Origin: JAFMJV01 sp034436555
Lineage (GTDB): Bacteria; Chloroflexota; Limnocylindria; Limnocylindrales; CSP1-4
Assembly (NCBI GenBank): GCA_034436555.1
Contig: DAOTUU010000014.1
Coordinates: forward strand, 1 to 64,000
Length of the DNA: 64,000 nt
Direction of reading: 5' to 3'
Below are positions 43,298 through 52,066 of this stretch, one piece after another. Both the position numbers and the translations under genes were made by a program. Every line of letters begins with the position of its first letter. The stretch's first letter is position 1. Under the pieces are notes generated by a model, which saw only the letters and a list, made by a program, of their open reading frames with translations, had not been told where the DNA came from and ran no database searches.

Positions 43298-43918
43298 TCA
43301 CACCCGGCCGGCCGCACCCCAGGCGAGGAGCACCTCCATCCAGGCCCAGGCCCGAGCCTCGGCACGGGAGCGGCGCCACGCGTCGCCATCCTCGATGCGC
43401 TGGACGACCATCCCGTCGAGCAGGGCCGTGAAGCCGCGCACCAGGCCGTCGACGTCCGCGTCCGCGGGCAGCGCGCCCTCCGCCACACCCTGGGTCAGCA
43501 GCACGCTGCCGACCGCCACGGTCCGCTCGCGCCGCCGCCGCAGCGTCTCGCGCAGGGCGGGCGTGGTGGCGGCCTCCGCCCAGAGCTGGACCGTGAGGCG
43601 CGTCTCGGCGCCCTGCTCCAGCCAGTCGAACCAGGCCTCGATTGCCAGCCGCATGCGCTCCCGCAGCGTCTCGGCCCCGGCGGCACGCCGCACCAGGTCG
43701 GCCACCCCTCGCTCGACCGCCTCATCGCAGGCCGCCGCGACGAGCTCCGCCTTGCCGCTGTACCAGGTGTAGATCGCGCCCACGGAGAGGCCGCTCTCGC
43801 GCACCACGTCCGCGATCGTCAGGTCATCCAGGCCGCGCTCCGCCATGGCGCGCTGGGTCGCCTCGAGGATGCGGCTGCGCACCTGTTCGCCGTGCTCGGC
43901 GCTCACGCGCGGTGACAT
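43298..43918 (-). CDS. TetR-family transcriptional regulator
   Basis: This 206-residue repressor has an N-terminal TetR helix-turn-helix (RSRILEATQRAMAERGLDDLTIADVVRESGLSVGAIYTWYSGK) and an alpha-helical ligand-binding domain. It is divergent from an MMPL exporter, a classic arrangement in which TetR represses the exporter gene and itself until it binds an exported compound. A perfect CAGAAC-CGGC-GTTCTG inverted repeat at 43962-43977 in the shared gap is the likely operator. ATG 43918. Confidence 0.88.
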   Translation of the reverse strand: MSPRVSAEHGEQVRSRILEATQRAMAERGLDDLTIADVVRESGLSVGAIYTWYSGKAELVAAACDEAVERGVADLVRRAAGAETLRERMRLAIEAWFDWLEQGAETRLTVQLWAEAATTPALRETLRRRRERTVAVGSVLLTQGVAEGALPADADVDGLVRGFTALLDGMVVQRIEDGDAWRRSRAEARAWAWMEVLLAWGAAGRV

Positions 43919-43961
43919 GCCGGCGGCGTGACCTCCATGCTCCCCCCGGCAGGCACAGAAC

Positions 43962-43977
43962 CAGAACCGGCGTTCTG
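43962..43977. promoter_or_regulatory. Putative TetR operator in divergent promoter
   Basis: CAGAAC-CGGC-GTTCTG is a perfect 6+4+6 inverted repeat preceded by another CAGAAC (43956-43961, approximate). It lies in the 169-bp gap between tetR and the MMPL gene. TATCAT at 44022-44027 and the 10-bp palindrome TTTGCGCAAA at 44027-44036 are further rightward signals. Confidence 0.6.
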
Positions 43978-44087
43978 TCTCAGTCTATCTCATCTCGCCT
44001 GCAAAGCGAATGCGGATTCTCTATCATTTGCGCAAACCGCCGCCCCCGCCAGCCCCGCACGCTGGCCGTCTACGCTTCGGAGGTCAC

Positions 44088-46442
44088 GTGTTCGCCGCCT
44101 GGGGACGCCTCGTCTATCGCCATCGTCGCGCCGTCGTGGTCCTGACGCTCGTCGCCACCCTGGGCCTGGGGCTCTCAGCGTCGTCGATCATGGGCCATCT
44201 GAGCTCGGGCGGCTGGATCGTCAAGGACGCCGAATCGTGGAAGGTGCAGGAGCGCCTGGACGGAGAGTTCGGCGCGGGCGGCGCCACGCTCGTCGCGATC
44301 TTCCTGGGGCCGGACGGGACGGACGCCCGCAGCGACGCCTTCCTGGACGCGATCGACCAGGCGCTGGCGCCGCTCGCGGCCGACCCGCTGGTGACCGGGA
44401 CGATCGGCTACCGCGACACCGGGCAGGACCGGTTCATCTCCAACGACGGCACGGGCAGCTATGCGGTCATCACGCTCGCGGTGTCCGAGGACGAGGCGGT
44501 GGACGTGGTCCATGACCTCCAGGCGCGGATCGTTCCGCCGGCCGGCGTGGAGGTCCAGGTCACCGGCTTCGCCGCGGTGGCCCACGACTCCAACGAGGTC
44601 TCCGAGCGCGATCTCCAGCGAGCGGAGCTCGTGTCGCTGCCGCTCGCGCTGCTGGTGCTCATCGGCGTGTTCACCTCGATCGTGGCGGCCGGGATGCCGC
44701 TGCTCGTCGCAGGCGTGGCGATCCCCAGCTCCCTGGGCGTCATCGCGCTGCTCGCCCAGCGCACCGAGATGAGCATCTACGTCCTCAACATCGCGACGAT
44801 GCTGGGTCTCGCGCTCGCCATCGACTACTCGCTGTTCATCGTCAGTCGCTTCCGCGAGGAGCTGGCGCGCGGCCGGAGCGTGGGCGACTCGGTCGAGCGA
44901 GCCATCGCCACCTCCGGCAAGGCGGTCGTGTTCTCCGCGCTCGCGGTCGCCATCGGTCTGGGCGGGCTGATCGTGTTCAAGTCGTCCGCGCTGACCTCGA
45001 TCGGGGTGTCGGGCACGATCACCGTCGTCGCGTCCGCGTTCTACGCGGTGTTCTTCCTGCCCGCGGTGCTGGGCATGCTGGGACATCGGGTGAACGCGCT
45101 GTCCGTGCGCTCGTTCCGGCTGCGGAGGACGTCCGCCCTCGATGCGGATGTCTCGCGGGCCCGCTCGAGCCGCTGGGAGGGCCTCGCCCATCGCGTGATG
45201 GCCCACCCCTGGCGCGTCCTCGTCCCCACGGTCGGACTGCTGCTGTTCCTGGGCCTGCCGTTCCTCCAGATCCGCCAGGCCGTGCCCGATGCCGCGGTCC
45301 TGCCGATGAGCGCCCCGTCGCGAGAGGCGTCCCTCACGCTCCAGAACGACTTCCCGCCCGGCGAGACGACGCCCATCACGATCCTCGCGACGGTCCAGGG
45401 AGATCCGACCAGCGAGTCGAACATCCGGGCCCTGTTCGCCTATGCCGCCGCGGTCGACGCGGTGGAGGGCGTGGATCGCGTGGAGAGCCCCTTCAGCAAC
45501 CTGGCGAACCCGCTCACCGGGCAGCCCGTCACCGCGGACGACCTCGTGATGGCGTACGCCAGCCCGGCGTTCCGGGAGCAGCTCCAGCCGCTGCTGGACC
45601 ACTACGTCCGGGGCTCCACCGTCCGGCTTGACGCGATCAGCCCATACCCGCCCGCCCAGCCGGACGCGACGGCCCAGATCCCCATCATCCGCTCGGTCGC
45701 CGCCCCGGCCGGCATCACCACGCTCGTCGGCGGCACGGCGGCCGGGTCCCACGACTTCCTCCAGTCCATGGAGCAGCAGCTGCCGCTGATGCTCCTCACG
45801 GTCATCGGGGCCATGCTCATCGTGCTGTTCCTGCTGTTCGGCTCGGTCGTGCTGCCGGTGAAGGCCGTGATCATGACGCTGCTGTCGCTCACCGCGAGCT
45901 TCGGGGCGCTCGTGTTCATCTTCCAGCAGGGCCACCTCGAGGAGCTGCTCAACTTCGTCTCACCCGGGTACACGGTGTCGGGCAACCCGATCATCATGTT
46001 CGCGGTGCTGTTCGGCCTGTCCATGGACTACGAGGTGCTGCTGCTCTCGCGCATCCAGGAGGCCTACCGGCGCACCGGCGACAACACCCTGTCGGTGGCG
46101 GAGGGCCTGGCCCGGACCGCGGGCGTCATCACCGGTGCGGCGCTCATCATGGTCATCGTGTTCGTGGCGTTCGCGCTCGCCGACACGATCACCATCAAGA
46201 GCATCGGGGTGGGCATGGCCATCGCGGTGGCCATCGACGCCACGATCATCCGGGTGTTCCTGGTGCCCGCCACGATGCGCCTGCTGGGCAGGTGGAACTG
46301 GTGGGCGCCCGGTCCCTTGGCGCGGTTCGCCGACCGGGTGGGCTTCAGCCACGTCGAGGAGGAGGAGGAGGGCATCGACCCCGGCGCGGCGCGGACGGGC
46401 GCGGATGTCGAGGTCCGACAGCCGGGAGCCGCCGGCGCCTGA
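44088..46442 (+). CDS. MMPL-family RND-like exporter
   Basis: This 784-residue membrane protein has the MMPL/RND plan: one helix, a periplasmic loop, five helices, then the pattern repeated. The loop includes GHLSSGGWIVKDAESWKVQERLDGEFG; conserved membrane segments include IATMLGLALAIDYSLFIVSRFREELARG and the C-terminal FAVLFGLSMDYEVLLLSRIQEAY. Members export lipids or drugs using the proton gradient; the conserved Asp-Tyr pairs in these helices serve proton relay. GTG 44088 is chosen for its GGAGG 4-5 nt upstream. The divergent TetR gene is the likely regulator. Confidence 0.88.
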   Translation: MFAAWGRLVYRHRRAVVVLTLVATLGLGLSASSIMGHLSSGGWIVKDAESWKVQERLDGEFGAGGATLVAIFLGPDGTDARSDAFLDAIDQALAPLAADPLVTGTIGYRDTGQDRFISNDGTGSYAVITLAVSEDEAVDVVHDLQARIVPPAGVEVQVTGFAAVAHDSNEVSERDLQRAELVSLPLALLVLIGVFTSIVAAGMPLLVAGVAIPSSLGVIALLAQRTEMSIYVLNIATMLGLALAIDYSLFIVSRFREELARGRSVGDSVERAIATSGKAVVFSALAVAIGLGGLIVFKSSALTSIGVSGTITVVASAFYAVFFLPAVLGMLGHRVNALSVRSFRLRRTSALDADVSRARSSRWEGLAHRVMAHPWRVLVPTVGLLLFLGLPFLQIRQAVPDAAVLPMSAPSREASLTLQNDFPPGETTPITILATVQGDPTSESNIRALFAYAAAVDAVEGVDRVESPFSNLANPLTGQPVTADDLVMAYASPAFREQLQPLLDHYVRGSTVRLDAISPYPPAQPDATAQIPIIRSVAAPAGITTLVGGTAAGSHDFLQSMEQQLPLMLLTVIGAMLIVLFLLFGSVVLPVKAVIMTLLSLTASFGALVFIFQQGHLEELLNFVSPGYTVSGNPIIMFAVLFGLSMDYEVLLLSRIQEAYRRTGDNTLSVAEGLARTAGVITGAALIMVIVFVAFALADTITIKSIGVGMAIAVAIDATIIRVFLVPATMRLLGRWNWWAPGPLARFADRVGFSHVEEEEEGIDPGAARTGADVEVRQPGAAGA

Positions 46443-46463
46443 CCCGGGGCGCCCGACCCGGGG

Positions 46464-46531
46464 CCCGACCGGGGGCGCCTGACCCGGGGTGGCCCGACCG
46501 GGGGCGCCCGACCCGGGGTGGCCCGACCGGG
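46464..46531. repeat. 29-bp tandem repeats after the MMPL gene
   Basis: Two copies of a 29-bp unit, CCCGACCGGGGGCGCC plus Y and GACCCGGGGTGG, lie at 46464-46492 and 46493-46521, with a partial third. They are preceded by two related GACCCGGGG words from 46441. The region is non-coding and could form GC-rich hairpins or act in termination. Confidence 0.7.
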
Positions 46532-46616
46532 GTCGCGACGCTCGTGCCCAGGGTGCCCGGCCCGGGACGTCGGCTGGAGACATCCGCCCCGGCGGCGGGC
46601 CGGGTACGCTCCCCGC

Positions 46617-46748
46617 ATGATCCCCGGAGCGATCACCACCACGCCGCCCCCGTGCCCGATCCCCGCGCAGGAGCGGCAGGCGACCCGCCCGACCCTGGGT
46701 CGCTCGGCATCGGTCGATCGACGACCGGACCTCGCAGGCGAGCCGTGA
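46617..46748 (+). CDS. Possible 43-codon leader ORF
   Basis: ATG 46617 lies exactly 6 nt after TACGCT (46605-46610), the spacing of leaderless starts in this window. The product (MIPGAITTTPPPCPIPAQ then a Ser/Arg/Pro-rich end) contains the proline-rich TTTPPPCPIP, a kind of sequence that can stall ribosomes. The TGA overlaps GTG 46745 of the methyltransferase as GTGA. The design resembles the one at 9455. It could be a regulatory leader, or the methyltransferase could simply start with this longer region. Confidence 0.4.
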   Translation: MIPGAITTTPPPCPIPAQERQATRPTLGRSASVDRRPDLAGEP

Positions 46749-47629
46749 CCGGGCAGCAGGCGGGCGTGGCCGGTCACGGCTCGCCACCCGGCGGCAACCC
46801 CATCGTGGCCCGGTACGACCGCGATGCGGGTCGCTATGGGCACCACTGGGCGCCGGTGCTCGACGGATCGGCGCGGGCGCTGGTGGTGCGCGCGGCGATC
46901 GACGTCCGCCGTCTGCCGGAGGCGCCCGTGATCCTGGATGTGGGCACGGGCCACGGGGTCCTCGCGCTGGCCGCCCTGGACCGCTGGCCGGGCGCGACCG
47001 TGATCGCCACGGACGCGTCGTCGGGGATGCTCCGGGAGGCACGCGCCGCCGCCGTGCTCGCCGGACACGCCGACGACGCGCGCCTCCGCTGGGTCCACGC
47101 CCCCGCAGATGCGCTGGGCGTGCCGGATGGGTCGGTGGACCTGGTCGTCTCCTCGTTCGTGTACCAGCTCGTGCCGGACCGTGATGCCGCGTTCGCGGAG
47201 GCACGGCGGGTCCTGCGTCCCGGCGGCGCGCTCGCGTTCGTGACGTGGCTGGACCGGGGCGAGGACTACGCCCCCGCGTGGGAGTTCGACGAGGCGGTCG
47301 TGGACACGGGCATCGAGGAGGACGACCCGATCGAGGCGGACGTGCGCGCGGGCGACTTCCGCTCCGCATCGGCCGCGGCCAGGGAGCTGCGCGCAGCGGG
47401 CTTCCGGTCGGTCGCGGCGCGGCCGGAGCGGCTGACGTTCCGCTGGACCCCCGAGGACTACCTGGCGTTCAAGCGGGCCTACGAGGAGGACGAGCTGTTC
47501 GCGTCGCTGGACGCGACGACGGAGCGCGCGCTCGTGGCACGGGTCCGCGAGCGCTGGGCCACCCTGACGTCGGCGGACTGGACCTGGCGTGCGGAGATCG
47601 TGTCGGCGATGGCGTTCAAGCCACGCTGA
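46745..47629 (+). CDS. Class I SAM-dependent methyltransferase
   Basis: This 294-residue methyltransferase has the UbiE/Methyltransf_11 pattern: VILDVGTGHGVLALAALDRWPGA, acidic ATDASSGMLREA, WVHAPADALGVPDGSVDLVVSSFVYQLVPD and VLRPGGALAFVTW. The C-terminal domain is long. The substrate is unknown. It starts at GTG 46745, overlapping a possible leader ORF, and ends with TGATG shared with an upstream ATG of dhaK. Confidence 0.82.
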   Translation: MTGQQAGVAGHGSPPGGNPIVARYDRDAGRYGHHWAPVLDGSARALVVRAAIDVRRLPEAPVILDVGTGHGVLALAALDRWPGATVIATDASSGMLREARAAAVLAGHADDARLRWVHAPADALGVPDGSVDLVVSSFVYQLVPDRDAAFAEARRVLRPGGALAFVTWLDRGEDYAPAWEFDEAVVDTGIEEDDPIEADVRAGDFRSASAAARELRAAGFRSVAARPERLTFRWTPEDYLAFKRAYEEDELFASLDATTERALVARVRERWATLTSADWTWRAEIVSAMAFKPR

Positions 47630-47649
47630 TGCGTGGCACCATCGCGGGC

Positions 47650-48654
47650 ATGCAGAAGATCATCAACGCGCCCTCCGCGTTCGTCGATGAGACCCTGGAG
47701 GGGATCGTGCTGGCCCACCCCGGGCGATACCGCATGGCGGGCCGACGGGGCATCGTCCGCGGCGATGCGCCGGTCGCGGGCAAGGTGGCCATCGCCACGG
47801 GCGGCGGCTCGGGACACCTCCCGGTGTTCCTGGGCTACGTGGGTCGCGGCCTCATCGACGGCTGCGCCGTGGGCGGCGTGTTCGCCTCGCCCAGCGCCGA
47901 CCAGATGCTGGAGGTCACCCAGGCGATCCACGGCGGCGCCGGCGTGCTGTACCTGTACGGCAACTACGGCGGCGACGTGATGAACTTCGACCTGGCCGCG
48001 GAATACGCGAGGGACGAGGGCATCGAGGTGCGCACGGTGCTGGGCGCGGATGACGTCGCCTCGGCGCCCGTCGAGCGCGGGGCGATGCGGCGGGGCATCG
48101 CGGGCATCTACTTCCTGTACAAGGTCGCCGGCGCGAAGGCCGCGGAGGGCGCCTCGCTCGACGAGGTGGTGGCGACGACGCAGCGCGCGGCGATGGGGCT
48201 GCGCACGATGGGCGTGGCGCTCTCGTCCTGCACCCTCCCGGAGGCGGGCAGGCCCACGTTCGACCTGCCGGTCGGGCAGATGGAGATCGGCATGGGCATC
48301 CATGGCGAGCCGGGCGTCCGGCGCGGCCCGCTGGAGACCGCCGACCAGATCGCCGACGAGCTGCTCGACGCGATCCTGCCGGACGTGCCATACGCCGCCG
48401 GGGAGGAGGTGGCGGTGCTGGTCAACGGCCTGGGTGCGACGCCCCGGGAGGAGCTCTACCTGCTCTACCGCCGCGCCCACCATCGGCTCACGGACGCGGG
48501 CATCCGAGTCCACCGCGTGGTCGTCGGGGAGTACGCGACGTCCCTGGAGATGGCGGGCGCCTCGATCAGCCTGCTGCGCCTGGACGAGGAGCTCAGGCGG
48601 CTCGTGGACGCCCCGGTCGACTCTCCCTTCATCCAGCAGGCGGGTGGCGCATGA
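47650..48654 (+). CDS. dhaK: Dihydroxyacetone kinase subunit DhaK
   Basis: This 334-residue DhaK binds dihydroxyacetone covalently through a His. Its N-terminus MQKIINAPSAFVDETLEG and AIATGGGSGHLPVFLGYVG loop match the family; VLYLYGNYGGDVMNFDLA and the IHGEPGVRR His region are also conserved. With DhaL it phosphorylates dihydroxyacetone to DHAP. ATG 47650 is preferred because it matches the family start; the in-frame ATG 47629 overlaps the previous stop. No DhaM or PTS partner is visible, so ATP is the likely phosphate donor. Confidence 0.9.
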   Translation: MQKIINAPSAFVDETLEGIVLAHPGRYRMAGRRGIVRGDAPVAGKVAIATGGGSGHLPVFLGYVGRGLIDGCAVGGVFASPSADQMLEVTQAIHGGAGVLYLYGNYGGDVMNFDLAAEYARDEGIEVRTVLGADDVASAPVERGAMRRGIAGIYFLYKVAGAKAAEGASLDEVVATTQRAAMGLRTMGVALSSCTLPEAGRPTFDLPVGQMEIGMGIHGEPGVRRGPLETADQIADELLDAILPDVPYAAGEEVAVLVNGLGATPREELYLLYRRAHHRLTDAGIRVHRVVVGEYATSLEMAGASISLLRLDEELRRLVDAPVDSPFIQQAGGA

Positions 48655-49298
48655 CGACCGACACGTCCGGCCTGACCGGGCCCTCGGCGGCGCTGGTCGC
48701 GCTGGTGGTGGGGGCGGCGGAGGACACCGCGACCCATGCCGACCTGCTCAACACGCTCGACGGCCTGGCCGGCGACGGCGACCTCGGGGTGACCGCGGGC
48801 CATGCGGCGGCCGCGCTCGCGGCCATCGCCGAGGATGCGGCCGTGATGCAGCCCGGCGCCGCGCTGCGGCGACTCGGGCGGGCCATCGCGAGCGGTGCCC
48901 CGTCCACCGGCGGGACGCTCATCGCGTTCGCATTCATGGCGGCCGGAGGTGCCGACCTGCCAGAGGCGGACCCGGGTGCCCGGATCCTCGCGGCGCTGGA
49001 CGCGGCACGCGGGGCGATCGCGACGAGGGGTGACGTCGCGCCGGGCGACCGGACGATGCTCGATGCGCTGGCACCGGCCGTGGAGGCGTTCGGGGTCGCG
49101 CTGTCCGGTGGATGCACGCTGGATCAGGCGACTGCCCGGGCGGCCGACGCCGCGGACGCCGGCGCCAGGGCCACCGCGGGCATGGAGCCGAAGGTGGGTC
49201 GGGCCGGCTGGCTCAAGGATCGGGCGCGCGGCAACGAGGACCCCGGGGCTCGACTGGTGGCCCTCGCGCTGCGAGCGGCTGCCGACCGCATCTCCTGA
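48651..49298 (+). CDS. dhaL: Dihydroxyacetone kinase subunit DhaL
   Basis: This 215-residue ADP/ATP-binding subunit has the metal-nucleotide motif LNTLDGLAGDGDLGVTAGHA with three Asp residues, GGTLIAFAFMAAGG and DRTMLDALAPAV, and ATAGMEPKVGRAGWLKDRARGNEDPGA close to the C-terminus. ATG 48651 overlaps dhaK by 4 nt. The last 18 bases of the gene (GCCGACCGCATCTCCTGA) recur at 49556-49573, at the far edge of repeat element copy 2, so the gene end has been duplicated across the element. Confidence 0.9.
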   Translation: MTTDTSGLTGPSAALVALVVGAAEDTATHADLLNTLDGLAGDGDLGVTAGHAAAALAAIAEDAAVMQPGAALRRLGRAIASGAPSTGGTLIAFAFMAAGGADLPEADPGARILAALDAARGAIATRGDVAPGDRTMLDALAPAVEAFGVALSGGCTLDQATARAADAADAGARATAGMEPKVGRAGWLKDRARGNEDPGARLVALALRAAADRIS

Positions 49299-49573
49299 CG
49301 CGGACGGCGAGCCCGGCAGATGCCCGGGGCCGGCCCGCCGGGCGTCGGGCGCCCGGCCGCCGAGCGGACACGACCGACATACCCCGGGCCGGCGCGTCCG
49401 ATCCGGGCCCCTCATCGGCCCGCCTCGGACCGGGCGTGTCCGGATGGGCCCCTCATCGGCCCGGTCCGACGGGATCCGGTCCGGGTGCGCCTGTCATGGC
49501 CGCTGGGCGGACACCACGGCGCGACTCCGGGGCGGGCCGGACCCGGCGGGCGGCCGCCGACCGCATCTCCTGA
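49299..49573. repeat. Dispersed repeat element, copy 2, flanked by a duplicated dhaL end
   Basis: The block has one 22-bp-type unit, the same CGGACACGACCGACAT core (about 49364), two 41-bp units marked by CTCATCGGCCCG (49411 and 49452) and the same TCATGGCCGCTGGGCGGACACC tail (from 49493). Its left edge starts right after the dhaL stop like copy 1 after the MFS stop (GCGGACGGCGRGCCC). Its right edge repeats GCCGACCGCATCTCCTGA, identical to the dhaL end. It lies between convergent genes and has no coding sequence I can support. Confidence 0.8.
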
Positions 49574-49650
49574 GGCGGTCCGCCGGGTGCCGGACCGGGG
49601 GCGGTGCCGGTCGCGGACGCCCGCGCACGGCGCGGCCTGGTCCGCGACCG

Positions 49651-50367
49651 TCACCGGAACGGGCTGCCCAGCAGGGGCCGGCAGACGGGACACGGCGCGA
49701 AGCCGGCATCCAGCGCGAGCGGACCGTTCCGCAGGGGCACCCGGTCGGCCGGGTCCACCGCGGCCAGCGCGCCGCACGTGGGAAAGCAGAACCGCCATGA
49801 CGGCAGGGCGCCCAGGTACCGCACCCCCCGGTCGGCCAGTGCCTCGAGCGCATCCAGATCCACGCCCTCGGCGCGCAGCAGCGACCGCTTGAGTGCCGCG
49901 CCACCCGGCCCGTACGGTCCGGCGTGTCCGTCGCTCCGGACCACCCGATGGCACGGCACGATGATGGCCAGGGTGTTGCCCGCCATGGTCGAGCCCGCCG
50001 CCCGCACCGCGCGCGGCCTGCCCGCCTCCCGCGCGATCCAGGCATAGGGTCGGACCTCGCCCGCAGGGATGGTCATCGTCGCGCGGAGCGCCGCGACCTC
50101 GAACGACGTCCGCCGTCCCCAGTCGATGGGCAGCCCGCCGGTGGCATCTCCCTCGAGCGCCCGACGCAGCGGGCCCGCCAGGCCACCGGGGACGCGTCCG
50201 ACGAAGGGGACCCCCGGGCCCAGGTCCGTGGCCACCAGCGCCGCGAAGTCGGCCATGTCCTCCGCCGGCGCCAGGAGTCGGACTCCCATCGACGTCCAGG
50301 CGACATGGAGCTGACCCAGCGGCCCGGGGATCTGCGCCCAGCCGGCCTCAGCGGAGGAGGAAGCCAT
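49651..50367 (-). CDS. Alkylguanine-DNA methyltransferase with C-terminal Ada-like zinc domain
   Basis: This 238-residue repair protein has the Ogt/MGMT active site IIVPCHRVV with acceptor Cys139, preceded by the DNA-binding helix (IPAGEVRPYAWIAREAGRPRAVRAAG). Its last 55 residues have Cys194, Cys198, Cys226 and Cys229 in the spacing of the Ada metal-binding domain (Cys38, 42, 69, 72 in E. coli), with the AGFAPCPVCRPL end matching AGFRPCKRCRP. In Ada this domain is N-terminal and repairs methylphosphotriesters. ATG 50367 overlaps the preceding stop by 20 bp. Confidence 0.85.
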   Translation of the reverse strand: MASSSAEAGWAQIPGPLGQLHVAWTSMGVRLLAPAEDMADFAALVATDLGPGVPFVGRVPGGLAGPLRRALEGDATGGLPIDWGRRTSFEVAALRATMTIPAGEVRPYAWIAREAGRPRAVRAAGSTMAGNTLAIIVPCHRVVRSDGHAGPYGPGGAALKRSLLRAEGVDLDALEALADRGVRYLGALPSWRFCFPTCGALAAVDPADRVPLRNGPLALDAGFAPCPVCRPLLGSPFR

Positions 50368-52057
50368 CTCCCAGGGGGTCGCGCTCGTCCACCACGTACG
50401 AGCCGTACCCGGTCACGAAGCCGATGCCCGCCACGCTCGTCTCCACCGCCGGTCGGTCGCCCACGGTCGTCTCCCCCTCCACGCGCGCCTGGAACGCCTC
50501 GCCCGTGATGCCCGCGTTCACGATCGACTGGCCGATCGCGAGGCGCCCCTGGGCATACAGGTGGGCGAGCAGCGCGCTGGTGCCCGAGCCGCACGGGGAG
50601 CGGTCCACCTCCGCGTCCGCGAAGACCGTCACGTTGCGCATCGTGGCGCCTCGGGCGCGTCCGTCCGGGGCCGTGGCCGGGTCGGTGTCCACGATGATGG
50701 TGCCGTACAGGAAGCCCAGGTCGGGCTCGGTCGGATGGGTCGGCGTGTGGTCGCGGCGCAGCAGGCCGGTGATCGCCGCGCCGGCCCGGGTGAGCGCATC
50801 GATCTGCTCCGGGACCACCCGCAGGCCCAGCTCCGCGGCATCCACGATGCCGTAGTAGGCACCGCCGTAGGCGAGGTCCACGCGGATCCCGCCGCGCCCG
50901 ACCGCGTCCCCGTGGAGCGTCACACCCGGGACGTCCATGACGATGTTCGCCTGGTGGCGGTAGGCGGGCACGTTGTACAGGCGCACGAGGCGCACCTCCG
51001 GACCGCCGTGGGGTCCGATCGAGACGTCCGCGGATGCCGTCACGAGGCCCGCCGGCGTCTCGAACCGGATGGCCGTCGCGGGCTCCGTCGCGGGATAGAG
51101 GCGCTCCTCGATGAGGCCCGTGGTGAGCGCGATGATGCCGTGGCCGCACATCGTGGAGTACCCCGCGTTGTGCAGGAACAGGACCGCGACGTCCGCATCC
51201 GCGCGGTCGGGCGGCAGCAGCACCGCGGCGTACATGTCGCGATGGCCGCGGGGCTCGTACACCAGCGCGCGTCTCGCCCAGTCGGCGTGCTCCTCCGCCC
51301 ATCGGCGACGCTCCAGGATGGGCGCCTGGGGCACCCTGGGGTACCCCGCCCGGATGAGCCGCAGCGGCTCGCCCGCGCAGTGCAGCTCCAGCGTCTGGAG
51401 GAAGGCGCGCGCGTTCGAGCGAGCGGCGGTCTGTGACTCGGGGGAGGGAGGATGGACCACCGGGGCGGCATCGCCATCGACTGCGGCGACGGCCGGTTCC
51501 GAGTCCGGCTCCGGACCTGCGACGGGCCCGTCCCGGTCGGCGGCGACACCGACCACGGACGAGGCGGCGACCACGGACGGAGCCTCGGACCCGGGCGGCG
51601 AGCCGGACCCGGGCGACGAGCCGGACCCGGGCGACGAGCCGGGCCCGGGCGGCGACGCCGAGCGCAGGGCCGCGTCGGCGGGCGATGCCTCCGGGGCGGT
51701 CAGCGCCGGGGCGTCCTCGACCGGGGGCATCGCGACGATCTGTCGGTCGCTCTCGACAGCTGGGATCGGTGCGTCCGGCCGAGGGCCAGTCTCCGCCACG
51801 TCCCTGGCGACGCCCGCCACCACGACCGGCGCCACGCCCGCCGCCACGACCGGCGCGCCCAGGACGTCCGCCGTCCGGTGCTCGAAGACCACCGCCAGCT
51901 CGACGCCGTCCCAGCTCTCCGACCAGCGATGGGCGACCGGAATCCATCCCGCGACGGCGGCCTGATGCGCATCCGCGCGATAGGCGTGCTCCGCCGCGCG
52001 CTTCTCGCGACCCTTGTAGGTCCGGATGATGGGATGCGGGGCGGTCTCCGGCTGCAC
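50348..52057 (-). CDS. Proline racemase-family enzyme with N-terminal extension
   Basis: This 569-residue protein has two parts. Residues 1-60 (IRTYKGREKRAAEHAYRADA, GWIPVAHRWSESWDGVEL) form a small alpha/beta domain seen at the start of many short actinobacterial-type membrane proteins; then comes a Pro/Ala/Gly/Ser linker with 18-bp DNA repeats (GSSPGS several times). Residues about 215-569 are proline racemase: Cys304 in STMCGHGI and Cys489 in DRSPCGSGT, the two catalytic thiols. Both cysteines indicate racemase or hydroxyproline 2-epimerase, not the Thr-containing dehydratase. Typical members lack the extension. Confidence 0.87.
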   Translation of the reverse strand: MQPETAPHPIIRTYKGREKRAAEHAYRADAHQAAVAGWIPVAHRWSESWDGVELAVVFEHRTADVLGAPVVAAGVAPVVVAGVARDVAETGPRPDAPIPAVESDRQIVAMPPVEDAPALTAPEASPADAALRSASPPGPGSSPGSGSSPGSGSPPGSEAPSVVAASSVVGVAADRDGPVAGPEPDSEPAVAAVDGDAAPVVHPPSPESQTAARSNARAFLQTLELHCAGEPLRLIRAGYPRVPQAPILERRRWAEEHADWARRALVYEPRGHRDMYAAVLLPPDRADADVAVLFLHNAGYSTMCGHGIIALTTGLIEERLYPATEPATAIRFETPAGLVTASADVSIGPHGGPEVRLVRLYNVPAYRHQANIVMDVPGVTLHGDAVGRGGIRVDLAYGGAYYGIVDAAELGLRVVPEQIDALTRAGAAITGLLRRDHTPTHPTEPDLGFLYGTIIVDTDPATAPDGRARGATMRNVTVFADAEVDRSPCGSGTSALLAHLYAQGRLAIGQSIVNAGITGEAFQARVEGETTVGDRPAVETSVAGIGFVTGYGSYVVDERDPLGDGFLLR

Positions 52058-52066
52058 GAGGGCAGC

